A stretch of DNA of 64,000 bases from Chryseobacterium vaccae (GCF_009602705.1 NZ_VSWH01000001.1:4203001-4267000), one strand, 5' to 3'. Shown: positions 52,179-59,309, counted from the stretch's first letter. Made by a program: numbers and translations. The notes: generated by a model from the sequence alone, not told the origin.

Positions 52179-52628
52179 TTAATTTCTCAGTGTTAACCAT
52201 TCATCATAAGAAATTACGCCCAGCTCAGGTCTTCCTTCCCCTTCCAGTATAGAAATAAATTCAAGCTGATTTCCATCAGGATCATTGAAGTAAATAGCCA
52301 GAGCCGGCATCCATGCAAAAACCATAGGCTTATCAATTCCGTCTTTCAGAAAATTATAAGGCTTGAGATCTTTATTTTTTAAAAATTCTACCGAATAATT
52401 CAAAATATCTTCTATGCTGCTGGAAAAAGCAAAATGCCGCGTCTGAAGATTCTCTTTCTGTTCCCACAACCCTAGCATAAATTCTTTTCCTTCTCCGATC
52501 CATAAAAATGCAATAGGACGTGTTTCGTCCCTGTGAGCCAGCTTCAATCCCAATACTTCAGTGTAAAACTGTATAGCATTCTCCAAGTTGCTTACCTGAA
52601 TATGAGTTTCATATAATCCTTTGATCAT
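52179..52628 (-). CDS. VOC (glyoxalase-like) family protein
   Basis: A 149-residue VOC protein. Ligand positions: His8 (YETHIQVSNLENAIQFY), His in TRHFAFS, and Glu in DPDGNQLEFI. VLGLKLAHRDETRPIAFLWIG is the typical edge strand. Substrate unknown; proteins of this type include glutathione-independent detoxification enzymes. It is transcribed against the RNA-related genes and is probably unrelated to them. Confidence 0.85.
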   Translation of the reverse strand: MIKGLYETHIQVSNLENAIQFYTEVLGLKLAHRDETRPIAFLWIGEGKEFMLGLWEQKENLQTRHFAFSSSIEDILNYSVEFLKNKDLKPYNFLKDGIDKPMVFAWMPALAIYFNDPDGNQLEFISILEGEGRPELGVISYDEWLTLRN

Positions 52629-52924
52629 TACTACTGATTTTAATTAAAAGCAAAACTAGACAATACGCCCATGAAAAACATGAATTAGCCATTCTTTTAG
52701 ATAAAATGAATAATAGATGAATTGTATATCATTAAAAGTCCAACCAGATGAAAATCAAACTTTAAAATCTGCCCCTATCTTTAAAATAAAAACACTTACA
52801 AAGATCTGTGATATCTGAGGAATCTGTGGGAAATTTCAAGAAAAAATTCGTGCATCCGTGGCAATTATACTTTTCTCCAACAACTTCATTTCAGAAAAAA
52901 CAAAAAAAATTCAAAAAAATATGC
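52629..52924. other. Spacer with a common intergenic repeat
   Basis: Near 52801-52865 the words GATCTGTG, ATCTGAGGAATCTGTGGGAA and TCGTGCATCCGTGG form a short repetitive stretch; a similar one (ATCTGCGTTATCTGTGAAAT) stands at 59045-59078 behind the SulP gene. No coding gene is seen. Confidence 0.45.
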
Positions 52925-52962
52925 TACGCAAAAACATTGCGCGATAAGGGTTTTACTTTGCA
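52925..52962 (+). promoter_or_regulatory. Shared promoter box P3 of the TROVE gene
   Basis: TACGCAAAAACATTGCGCG (52925-52943), 13 nt, TTTGCA (52957-52962). Transcription would start near 52968, giving a leader of about 50 nt before the TROVE start. Confidence 0.78.
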
Positions 52963-53019
52963 CCAGAAATCAGAAGCTAATTTTGATCTCCCTTATGTTT
53001 AACAATAAAAGCAGTAACC

Positions 53020-54537
53020 ATGAAATTTAATTTTTTTAAAAAAGAAAACGGAACAGTAATGAACCATGAAGGGGCAAAAGCTTATTCCATGACCCCTGCC
53101 GAAGAATTATACAGTGCTGTTGTTACAACAGGACTATCAAATACAGCTTATGAGAAGGGGAATGAAAGACTAGCCAGAATTCAGTCACTGATCAGGAAGA
53201 ATGATCCCGAATTTGTAGCAAAACTGGCTGTTTATACAAGAAAAAATATGTACTTGCGTTCAGTTCCTCTGGTTTTGACGGCAGAACTGGCAAAACAAAC
53301 CTCCGGTACAGACCTTGTAAGCAGAACCGTAGACGGAGTTATTCAGAGAGCCGATGAAATTACCGAATTACTAGCTTATTATCAGATAGCGAATGAGAGG
53401 ACGGATCTTAAAAAACTGAACAAACTTTCAAAGCAGATTCAGAAAGGGCTTGTAAAATCCTTCAATAAATTTGATGAGTATCAGTTTGCTAAATATAACC
53501 GGAAAGCAGACGTAACTTTAAAAGATGCCTTGTTTTTGGTTCATCCGAAAGCAAAAGATGAAAACCAGCAGGCGATTTTTAATAAAATTGTGAGTGATAC
53601 ATTAGCCGTTCCTTATACCTGGGAAGTTGAACTTTCCGTATTAGGACAGACCAAATTTGCCGATGAAGCGGAAAAGAAATCAGCATTCAGAAACAAATGG
53701 GAGGAACTTATTTTCAGCAATAAACTGGGCTATATGGCTACTTTGCGAAATCTGAGAAATATTTTAGAAGCTGACGTCTCAGCAGAGGCCATGGAAAAAA
53801 TATGTCGTTATCTTTCCGATGAAAAAGCCGTAAAAAACTCAAAACAGCTTCCATTCAGATTTTTGGCAGCTTATAGAGAATTAAAAAACACAAAGTCAAA
53901 ATATTCGTCATCTGTTTTGGAAGCCCTGGAAAATGCAGTGGCAGTAAGTGCGGAAAACATCAAAGGTTTTGGCTTCGATACCTCTGTGGTCATTGCCGCA
54001 GACGTTTCCGGATCCATGCAGACTCCTGTTTCACCAAAAAGTAAAGTGCTGCTTTACGATATTGGCTTATTAATGTCCTTGATCCTGCAATCGCAGTGCA
54101 AGAATGTTATTACAGGAATGTTCGGAGACATCTGGAAAAGAATTCCGGTGCCTAAAAATGGTATCCTGAGAAACGTAGATGAATTTTATAAGCGTGCAGG
54201 AGAGGTCGGTTATTCCACCAACGGTTATCTGGTGATTGAAGACCTGATCAACACAAGAGAAGTAGCAGATAAAGTAATGCTGTTTACCGATACCCAGCTG
54301 TGGAACAGTAACGGAACCCGGTACTCCTTTGAAAGTTTATGGAACCGGTATAAAGAAATTGCTCCTGATGCCAAGCTGTATATTTTCGATCTGGGAGGTT
54401 ACGGTATACAGCCGCTTGATGTCAGAAAAAATGATGTGTATCTGATCGCAGGTTGGTCTGATAAAGTTTTCGATATACTGAACGCTTTGGAAGACAAAAA
54501 ATCCGCAATTCAGATGATTCAGAAAGTAGTGTTGTAA
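53020..54537 (+). CDS. TROVE domain protein, bacterial Ro60 homologue (Rsr)
   Basis: A 505-residue Ro60-type protein. Residues about 15-310 form the TROVE HEAT-repeat ring that holds single-stranded 3' ends of misfolded RNA and binds Y RNA on its outer face; residues 318-505 are a vWA domain with a complete MIDAS (D328, S330, S332 in AADVSGSMQ; later FTDTQ). In Deinococcus and Salmonella the homologue Rsr works with Y RNAs and polynucleotide phosphorylase or near RtcBA in rRNA maturation and decay. Here it is followed directly by an RNA array with Y-RNA-like folds and both have the same promoter type. Confidence 0.93.
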   Translation: MKFNFFKKENGTVMNHEGAKAYSMTPAEELYSAVVTTGLSNTAYEKGNERLARIQSLIRKNDPEFVAKLAVYTRKNMYLRSVPLVLTAELAKQTSGTDLVSRTVDGVIQRADEITELLAYYQIANERTDLKKLNKLSKQIQKGLVKSFNKFDEYQFAKYNRKADVTLKDALFLVHPKAKDENQQAIFNKIVSDTLAVPYTWEVELSVLGQTKFADEAEKKSAFRNKWEELIFSNKLGYMATLRNLRNILEADVSAEAMEKICRYLSDEKAVKNSKQLPFRFLAAYRELKNTKSKYSSSVLEALENAVAVSAENIKGFGFDTSVVIAADVSGSMQTPVSPKSKVLLYDIGLLMSLILQSQCKNVITGMFGDIWKRIPVPKNGILRNVDEFYKRAGEVGYSTNGYLVIEDLINTREVADKVMLFTDTQLWNSNGTRYSFESLWNRYKEIAPDAKLYIFDLGGYGIQPLDVRKNDVYLIAGWSDKVFDILNALEDKKSAIQMIQKVVL

Positions 54538-54645
54538 AAGGCACTGCTTTTCAAAAATATAACCATTGAAAAACTTGTAGTGTAGATCGTGACAAAAGGA
54601 CAAAAACTATATATGAATATTTAAAAAAATAGGAAAAAATTAAAC

Positions 54646-54683
54646 TGCGTAAAAAGAATGCGCACCAGCATGATAAATTTGCA
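54646..54683 (+). promoter_or_regulatory. Shared promoter box P4 of the Y-RNA-like array
   Basis: TGCGTAAAAAGAATGCGCA (54646-54664), 13 nt, TTTGCA (54678-54683). A transcript from here would run to the terminator at 56060, about 1370 nt, and carry a small gene and six Y-RNA-like units. Confidence 0.78.
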
Positions 54684-54762
54684 GCATACAAAACTAATAA
54701 CCATGAATAACTATAAATCATGTCTTAAAGAAGCTGTGTATTGAGGTAAATGCCCAATACTC

Positions 54763-54951
54763 ATGAAAAAAAATAAAGCTTTAAGACAAACTTTTGGAAT
54801 CAATGAATATGGATTGATTGATTTCCCCGGGAAAATTTCCGGTGTACAGGTTTCCAGAATTTTATATGGAGATGAAATGGGGTGCTCCCGCTGTTTTCCG
54901 CACGGCTTCGAAGTAGTCAACGCAAAGCAGCGTAAATTTCAAAGGAACTGA
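54763..54951 (+). CDS. Small basic protein with CxxC, perhaps truncated
   Basis: A 62-residue frame with GCSRCFPHG (a CxxC plus His) and a basic C-terminus (AKQRKFQRN). After the TGA stop the frame continues for about ten codons as KKYRKAQWK, also basic, so an original longer protein may have lost a Trp codon (TGG to TGA). It is the only protein-like frame at the head of the P4 transcript. A metal-binding, RNA-binding peptide is conceivable but not shown. Confidence 0.45.
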   Translation: MKKNKALRQTFGINEYGLIDFPGKISGVQVSRILYGDEMGCSRCFPHGFEVVNAKQRKFQRN

Positions 54952-54983
54952 AAAAAATACAGGAAAGCACAATGGAAAATAAA

Positions 54984-55097
54984 AAACAGGTGCCGTAAAA
55001 CAGAATTGCTTCGTTGGGGAACAGTAATGCAGGTTCGAATCCTGCTCTGCATAGCAGATGGTGTAAAAAGGGAACACTCTGTTGTGAACGTCTGTTT
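54984..55097 (+). ncRNA. Y-RNA-like RNA, unit 1
   Basis: Outer stem AAACAG/CTGTTT and inner stem AACAGA/TCTGTT flank the internal loop with 5' strand GTGCCGTAA. Inside: CTTCG motif, T-arm GCAGG-TTCGAAT-CCTGC, helix TCTGC-ATA-GCAGA in place of the acceptor, and a D-arm GTGT...GGG...ACAC. The tRNA order is permuted. Confidence 0.75.
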
Positions 55098-55118
55098 GCT
55101 CTGTAGCCCTGATAAAAA

Positions 55119-55260
55119 AATCAAGTGTCGTTTCGGGATCATACTTCGGGAATATGAACATTGGGTCGCAGGTTCGATTCCTGCCCACTCCCCCGAAAAG
55201 GAGAGGTAGCTCAGACGGTAGAGCAGATGCACGAAAGATCCTGACCCTGTTACCTTGATT
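55119..55260 (+). ncRNA. Y-RNA-like RNA, unit 2
   Basis: Outer stem AATCAAG/CTTGATT, inner stem CGGGATC/GATCCTG, internal loop 5' TGTCGTTT. Then ACTTCG, T-arm GCAGG-TTCGATT-CCTGC, acceptor CCACTCC linked by CCCGAAAA to GGAGAGG (6 of 7 pairs), and a canonical D-arm GCTC-AGACGGTA-GAGC. Confidence 0.8.
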
Positions 55261-55305
55261 AAAATAATAATATTGTTAAAACCGATATTGAAGAAAAAAA
55301 TAAAC

Positions 55306-55443
55306 ATCAGATGTCGTTTCAGAATCGTACTTCGATTTAAACCATCAGACGCAGGTTCAATTCCTGTCATTCCTGTTGTAAACGGAATGTAGCTCAACAG
55401 GCATAGCAGATGGCAAAGAAAGATTCTGATATTTTACTCTGAT
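55306..55443 (+). ncRNA. Y-RNA-like RNA, unit 3
   Basis: Outer stem ATCAGA/TCTGAT, inner stem CAGAATC/GATTCTG, internal loop 5' TGTCGTTT identical to unit 2. ACTTCG, T-arm GCAGG-TTCAATT-CCTGT, acceptor CATTCC/GGAATG with linker, D-arm GCTCAACAGGCATAGC. Confidence 0.8.
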
Positions 55444-55446
55444 ACA

Positions 55447-55579
55447 AAAAAAGAGTGCCGTAGAAAAGGCTTACTTCGAATGAAAATTTAGACGTCAAAA
55501 TCTAATAAAAGTGTAATAATCCTGAATAACAGTAAGGTAAAAGGTGCACGTCTGTCTTTTCGATTTTTGCCTCTTTTTT
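55447..55579 (+). ncRNA. Y-RNA-like RNA, unit 4 (tRNA-like part degenerate)
   Basis: Outer stem AAAAAAGAG/CTCTTTTTT, inner stem GAAAAG/CTTTTC, internal loop TGCCGTA opposite CGATTTTTGC. ACTTCG is present. The T-arm is reduced to TTAGA...TCTAA with an atypical loop, and no D-arm is clear. Confidence 0.65.
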
Positions 55580-55590
55580 ATAAAAATAAA

Positions 55591-55817
55591 ACAGATAAGT
55601 GCCGTAGAAAAAAGTTACTTCGTAACTATAACGGTCCTAAGGTAGCGTAATCCGGGCGACCGGATCAGCGAAGCCGGGTTGAAATCCGGCAGGGTAAAAG
55701 TTTTCTGTAAGAAAATGCAAGTCTCACGCAGATGTCGAATTATCGGTTCACTGCCCATAATGGGTAAGAACGGCGCTCTTCAATGAGCATACTTTTTTCG
55801 CTTTTTGCCTTATCTGT
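55591..55817 (+). ncRNA. Y-RNA-like RNA, unit 5, with 23S rRNA helix 69 mimic
   Basis: Outer stem ACAGATAAG/CTTATCTGT (9 bp), inner stem AAAAAAGT/ACTTTTTT (8 bp), internal loop TGCCGTAG opposite CGCTTTTTGC. The interior starts with ACTTCG and runs straight into 27 nt identical to 23S rRNA (55621-55647), followed by a TCCGG-GCGA-CCGGA tetraloop hairpin, a T-arm-like GCCGG...CCGGC and a closed helix GTTTTCT-GTA-AGAAAAT. At 227 nt it is the longest unit. Confidence 0.75.
55621..55647 (+). other. 23S rRNA helix 69 sequence and I-CeuI-type site outside an rRNA operon
   Basis: The bases match E. coli 23S rRNA positions about 1909-1935, which form the loop and 3' strand of helix 69 and the strand behind it, the region of intersubunit bridge B2a with pseudouridines 1911, 1915 and 1917. 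The flanks do not match rRNA, so this is an isolated mimic inside unit 5. TAACTATAACGGTCCTAAGG lies within the known I-CeuI recognition sequence. Confidence 0.85.
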
Positions 55818-55823
55818 CTCAAT

Positions 55824-55967
55824 AACAAGTGCCGTTGAATAGTGTTACTTCGCTCATTACGACGGGGACGCGGGTTCGAGTCCCGCCTCTTCCACAAAAT
55901 ACGATGTAAAGGAAGAGTAGCTCAGCTGGTTAGAGCACGACATTACACATTCAGTTGTCGCCTTGTT
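55824..55967 (+). ncRNA. Y-RNA-like RNA, unit 6
   Basis: Outer stem AACAAG/CTTGTT, inner stem GAATAGTGT/ACACATTC (one bulge), internal loop TGCCGTT. ACTTCG, T-arm GCGGG-TTCGAGT-CCCGC, acceptor CTCTTCC joined through a 17-nt linker to GGAAGAG (7 of 7 pairs), D-arm GCTC-AGCTGGTTA-GAGC. Best preserved permuted tRNA of the array. Confidence 0.82.
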
Positions 55968-56038
55968 TTAAAATAAAGTGTTGTCAGGAAAAAGCTCCAT
56001 CGCATCATTCCTTTGGGGAAATAGTGAAGCTGGTTATT

Positions 56039-56060
56039 CCGGTATGAAAACTGGTTTTTT
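56039..56060 (+). terminator. Terminator of the Y-RNA-like array
   Basis: CCGGT/ACTGG stem with ATGAAA loop and T6 tail. Confidence 0.65.
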
Positions 56061-56081
56061 CCAAGGGTAGCCTTTAAAAAA

Positions 56082-56117
56082 TTAAATGCCGGTGAAATTA
56101 TTCTCCGGCATTTAATA
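56082..56117 (-). terminator. Terminator overlapping the end of the HTH gene
   Basis: Perfect 12-bp inverted repeat ATTAAATGCCGG/CCGGCATTTAAT; on the minus strand it is followed by a T-rich run. The stop codon of the HTH gene lies within the loop. Confidence 0.7.
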
Positions 56118-56445
56118 CTTGCTTAATCTCTTCCTCGAAAGTCTTTTTCCAGTTGGTGATTGTTGTTCTGCTTATTTTATATTTTCTGGACATATAGCTG
56201 GTAGAAAAACCATGCTTCTGCTGATATTGCAAAAGTTTAAACATTGTTTTTTTATCATAGGTCTTTAGTCTTTGGTTGCTTTTTTGGCTCTCCCGGGACT
56301 GTTCAAAGATCTTTTCATTGAAGTTCAGGACATCTTCCGTCGTATGAAGCTTATCCAGAAGTTCTCTGATCTTGGGATCCTTTAATTTTTCAGGATGTTC
56401 CAGCTTTAGCATATCATGGTAAATTTTCTTGTAATTGGGACGCAT
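56098..56445 (-). CDS. Helix-turn-helix protein, transposase-like
   Basis: A 115-residue protein whose C-terminal half holds a Hin/IS3-type HTH: FSTSYMSRKYKISRTTITNWKKTF. The N-terminal half is helical and basic. No catalytic DDE domain is present. Together with the upstream gene it forms a pair that I have seen as a unit in Chryseobacterium-type genomes; both may be DNA-binding regulators domesticated from transposase parts. Regulation of the neighbouring array is possible but not shown. Confidence 0.7.
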   Translation of the reverse strand: MRPNYKKIYHDMLKLEHPEKLKDPKIRELLDKLHTTEDVLNFNEKIFEQSRESQKSNQRLKTYDKKTMFKLLQYQQKHGFSTSYMSRKYKISRTTITNWKKTFEEEIKQVLNAGE

Positions 56446-56456
56446 AATATATCTGT

Positions 56457-56888
56457 TTATCCGTTAGTATTGTCATTACTTTTCTGAAACCAGCGGTGAA
56501 GCGTACTCTTGGGAATAGAATATTCTTTGATTGCTTCGCTGTGGGTCATTTCTCCTGAAGAAATTCTTCTCATAATAAAGTCTTTGATTTCTTGGGTATA
56601 GATGTTTTTTCTGAAATAAGGGATCTTTTCGGACTTTTTATGATTTTTATTAACTGCTGAAGGAGGGGCATATAAAATAAGGTGCGAACTGTAAAGCCTG
56701 AAAAAATCATATTCAAGCAGCTTGCTCCATCGCAGAAGAAGTTCTGTATCTATTGAGTTGCTGGAATATACATTTTCGATGAACTCTTCATCTTTATTGA
56801 GAAAATTGCATATCCTTTCCATCGGTACTTCATTTTCATCAACCATCTCTTTAATAAATTTTCCGATATGAATTTCTTTGTATAACAT
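56457..56888 (-). CDS. Helix-turn-helix protein, transposase-like (pair partner)
   Basis: A 143-residue protein. The C-terminal part IKDFIMRRISSGEMTHSEAIKEYSIPKSTLHRWFQK is a transposase-type HTH; the N-terminal part (MVDENEVPMERICNFLNKDEEFIENVYSSNSIDTELLLRWSKLLEYDFF) resembles an XRE-like DNA-binding or dimerisation unit. It ends 11 nt before the next gene, so both are co-transcribed. No transposon ends were found. Confidence 0.7.
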   Translation of the reverse strand: MLYKEIHIGKFIKEMVDENEVPMERICNFLNKDEEFIENVYSSNSIDTELLLRWSKLLEYDFFRLYSSHLILYAPPSAVNKNHKKSEKIPYFRKNIYTQEIKDFIMRRISSGEMTHSEAIKEYSIPKSTLHRWFQKSNDNTNG

Positions 56889-57465
56889 GTATCAATATTT
56901 TATGATTAAAGCATTAGGAAAAATAAATCATTATACCTGATACAAAGATGATCGGTAGAGACAGTTTGTAGATAAAGTTCAGGCTGTTGTATAGTAACAA
57001 TTCCTCCTGTTCTTTTGAATGTTCAGGTGGATGATTAAGATACAATCAGCTAAACGGTCTTTCGTTAGTTTTCAGGTTATTTTATCTGTAAATTGTTTGC
57101 TTTAAATAAAGCAAGCTCTTCTCATATAATTTACTTAGCAGACCTCTGGTTCAAACTTCTTTTTCACAGTCCAGTATGAATCAAATATAACCTTTTAAAG
57201 ATCTTTCATGCAATTCTATTCGTAATATTCTATAAATATATAAAAAATAGATTGTGATTTACTTTAAACTTTTTTAGCCTTGGGTAAATAATCTATTTGT
57301 TATTCTTCAAATTTAATTAAAAATTATAGAAAACTTAATTAACATGTAAATTTTAATGAAAATTAACATGTTAATTAAGTTTATTCATTAATAATTAAAT
57401 ATGCTATATAGAGAAAACCGGAATGATAATGAAGGATAATAATTGTATAAGATCTGTTGAGTACC
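56889..57465. other. 577-nt intergenic region with a long palindrome
   Basis: Contains no plausible gene. It must hold the promoter of the minus-strand HTH pair and, at its right end, that of sulP. The conspicuous element is the palindrome listed separately at 57331-57382. Confidence 0.6.
57331..57382. promoter_or_regulatory. 52-bp palindrome upstream of sulP
   Basis: AAACTTAATTAACATGT (57331-57347) is the exact inverse of ACATGTTAATTAAGTTT (57366-57382); the 18-nt centre ATTTTAATGAAAAT is itself symmetric. A binding site for a dimeric regulator or a cruciform-forming element. Confidence 0.7.
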
Positions 57466-57473
57466 TACCTTTG
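57466..57473 (+). promoter_or_regulatory. -7 element of sulP
   Basis: TACCTTTG ends 7 nt before the ATG at 57481, so the transcript would have almost no leader. Confidence 0.6.
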
Positions 57474-57480
57474 TCCCTCA

Positions 57481-59019
57481 ATGAAAAATACCATAAGCTT
57501 ATTCGATTTTTCGAAAAAAATAAATTATAAAAATGAATTGCTTGCAGGTTTTACTGTTGCAATGACCATGATTCCTGAATCACTTTCATTTGCTATATTG
57601 GCGGGGTTATCTCCTTTAACAGGCCTCTATGCTGCATTTATGATGGGACTTGTTACCGCAGTTTTGGGAGGCCGTCCGGGAATGGTATCCGGTGGGGCAG
57701 GAGCCACCATTGTTGTATTGATTGCTCTGATAAAATTTCATGGTGTAGAATATCTTTTTGCTGCAGTTGCTCTGGCCGGAATCTTTCAGATGCTGGTCGG
57801 TATTTTTAAATTAGGGAAATTTGTAAGATTGATCCCTCAACCTGTTATGTACGGCTTTCTCAACGGGCTGGCAGTAATTATTTTTATGGCTCAGATTGAG
57901 CAGTTTAAGATTATAGACAGCAGCGGTGCAGTCAGCTGGCTTCACGGAACATCTCTATATATTATGGGAGGCCTTACAGCACTTACCATCGCAGTGGTTT
58001 ACTTCTTTCCGAAAATAACAAAAGCAGTTCCTGCCTCCCTGGCAGCTATTATGGTAGTATTTGCTGTTGTTTTGGGGTTCGGGATCCAGACAAAAACGGT
58101 GGCAGATATTGCTCATATCAGTGGAAGCCTTCCTGCATTTCATATTCCGAAGCTGCCTTTCACCTGGGAAACCCTGCAGATTATTTTTCCTTATGCGATG
58201 ATAATGGCAGGTGTTGGCCTGATTGAATCTTTACTGACCCTGTCAATGGTAGATGAAATCACCAATTCAAAAGGAAATGCCAATAAGGAATCTGTTGCCC
58301 AGGGTCTTGCCAATATCACCAACGGATTTTTTGGAGGAATGGGCGGATGTGCCATGGTAGCACAAACCTTAGTGAATCTGAATGCCGGATCAAGAGCCAG
58401 ATTATCAGGGATTGTAGCTTCATTGATGATCTTGCTGATTATTTTATTTGGTGCACCTGTTATTGAAAAAATTCCGATGGCCGCTTTGGTCGGAGTGATG
58501 ATGATGGTTTCCATAAGCACTTTTCAGTGGGTTTCCATCAGGATTGTTAATAAAATGCCAAAATCAGATATATTTGTAGGAATTACAGTGGCTTTAATTA
58601 CTATTGTTCTTCATAATCTTGCGCTGGCTGTGCTGATTGGAGTAGTTATTTCTGCTTTGGTTTTTGCCTGGGATAATGCCCAAAGAATCCGTGCAAAAAA
58701 ATACACTGATGAAAACGGAATCAAATACTATGAAATATACGGACCTCTGTTCTTTGGCTCCGTAACTGCATTTATGGATAAATTTGATCCTGCCGGAGAT
58801 CCGGATGAAATCGTTATAGATTTTAAAGAAAGTCGCGTTGTAGATATGAGCGCAATTGATGCTTTGGATAAACTGTCGAAACGATACAGTCAACTGAATA
58901 AAAGGCTTTACCTCCGCTACCTTAGTGAAGACTGCCGAAAAATGCTGGGAAATGCAGAAGCTGTAATTGAAGTGAATATTCAGGACGACCCTACCTATAA
59001 AGTGATGCCGGAAAAATAA
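57481..59019 (+). CDS. SulP family anion transporter with STAS domain
   Basis: A 512-residue SLC26/SulP transporter for sulfate, bicarbonate or a related anion. Ten or more membrane segments (about 15-390) include the family motif AMTMIPESLSFAILAGLSPLTGLYAAFMMGL and GGRPGMVSGGAGA. A cytoplasmic STAS domain follows (about 410-512; YYEIYGPLFFGSV, VDMSAIDALDKL with the conserved Ser). ATG 57481 is used because the upstream TTG lies within the -7 element. Substrate cannot be told from sequence. Confidence 0.92.
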   Translation: MKNTISLFDFSKKINYKNELLAGFTVAMTMIPESLSFAILAGLSPLTGLYAAFMMGLVTAVLGGRPGMVSGGAGATIVVLIALIKFHGVEYLFAAVALAGIFQMLVGIFKLGKFVRLIPQPVMYGFLNGLAVIIFMAQIEQFKIIDSSGAVSWLHGTSLYIMGGLTALTIAVVYFFPKITKAVPASLAAIMVVFAVVLGFGIQTKTVADIAHISGSLPAFHIPKLPFTWETLQIIFPYAMIMAGVGLIESLLTLSMVDEITNSKGNANKESVAQGLANITNGFFGGMGGCAMVAQTLVNLNAGSRARLSGIVASLMILLIILFGAPVIEKIPMAALVGVMMMVSISTFQWVSIRIVNKMPKSDIFVGITVALITIVLHNLALAVLIGVVISALVFAWDNAQRIRAKKYTDENGIKYYEIYGPLFFGSVTAFMDKFDPAGDPDEIVIDFKESRVVDMSAIDALDKLSKRYSQLNKRLYLRYLSEDCRKMLGNAEAVIEVNIQDDPTYKVMPEK

Positions 59020-59309
59020 GATAAACCCATCTGAAAGATTAACAAGATCTGCGTTATCTGTGAAATCTGCGGGAACATAAATCATTTAAATTTCGGAAAT
59101 ATAATGATGTATAAAAACTGATTTTCAAAACAATTCTATTTGAACATCATTGGTCTTTACTTTATTTGATAACTCTTAGAATATATTCAATAGCAATGGT
59201 CTTCAGCCTATTGTAAAGAAGAAATAAATCTAGCCAAAATTTGCATCTGACAATTTATTATTCATTTAAGATAATCATATTAATAAAAGATACCCCCATA
59301 ACCAGACAA
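59020..59309. other. Spacer between sulP and the EF-G gene
   Basis: Includes a short repetitive stretch with GATCTGCG/ATCTGTGAAATCTGCGGGAA words near 59048-59078, related to one near 52801. No gene seen. Confidence 0.5.

Noticed and set aside
54862..55397. Minus-strand frames of 108 and 152 codons over the Y-RNA-like array
   Set aside because: Antisense readings of T-arms (GIEPA, RNRTCDP type); no start signals, and the plus strand has strong RNA structure.
55621..55740. A partial 23S rRNA gene
   Set aside because: Only 27 nt agree with rRNA; the flanks pair within the Y-RNA-like unit and do not continue the rRNA sequence.
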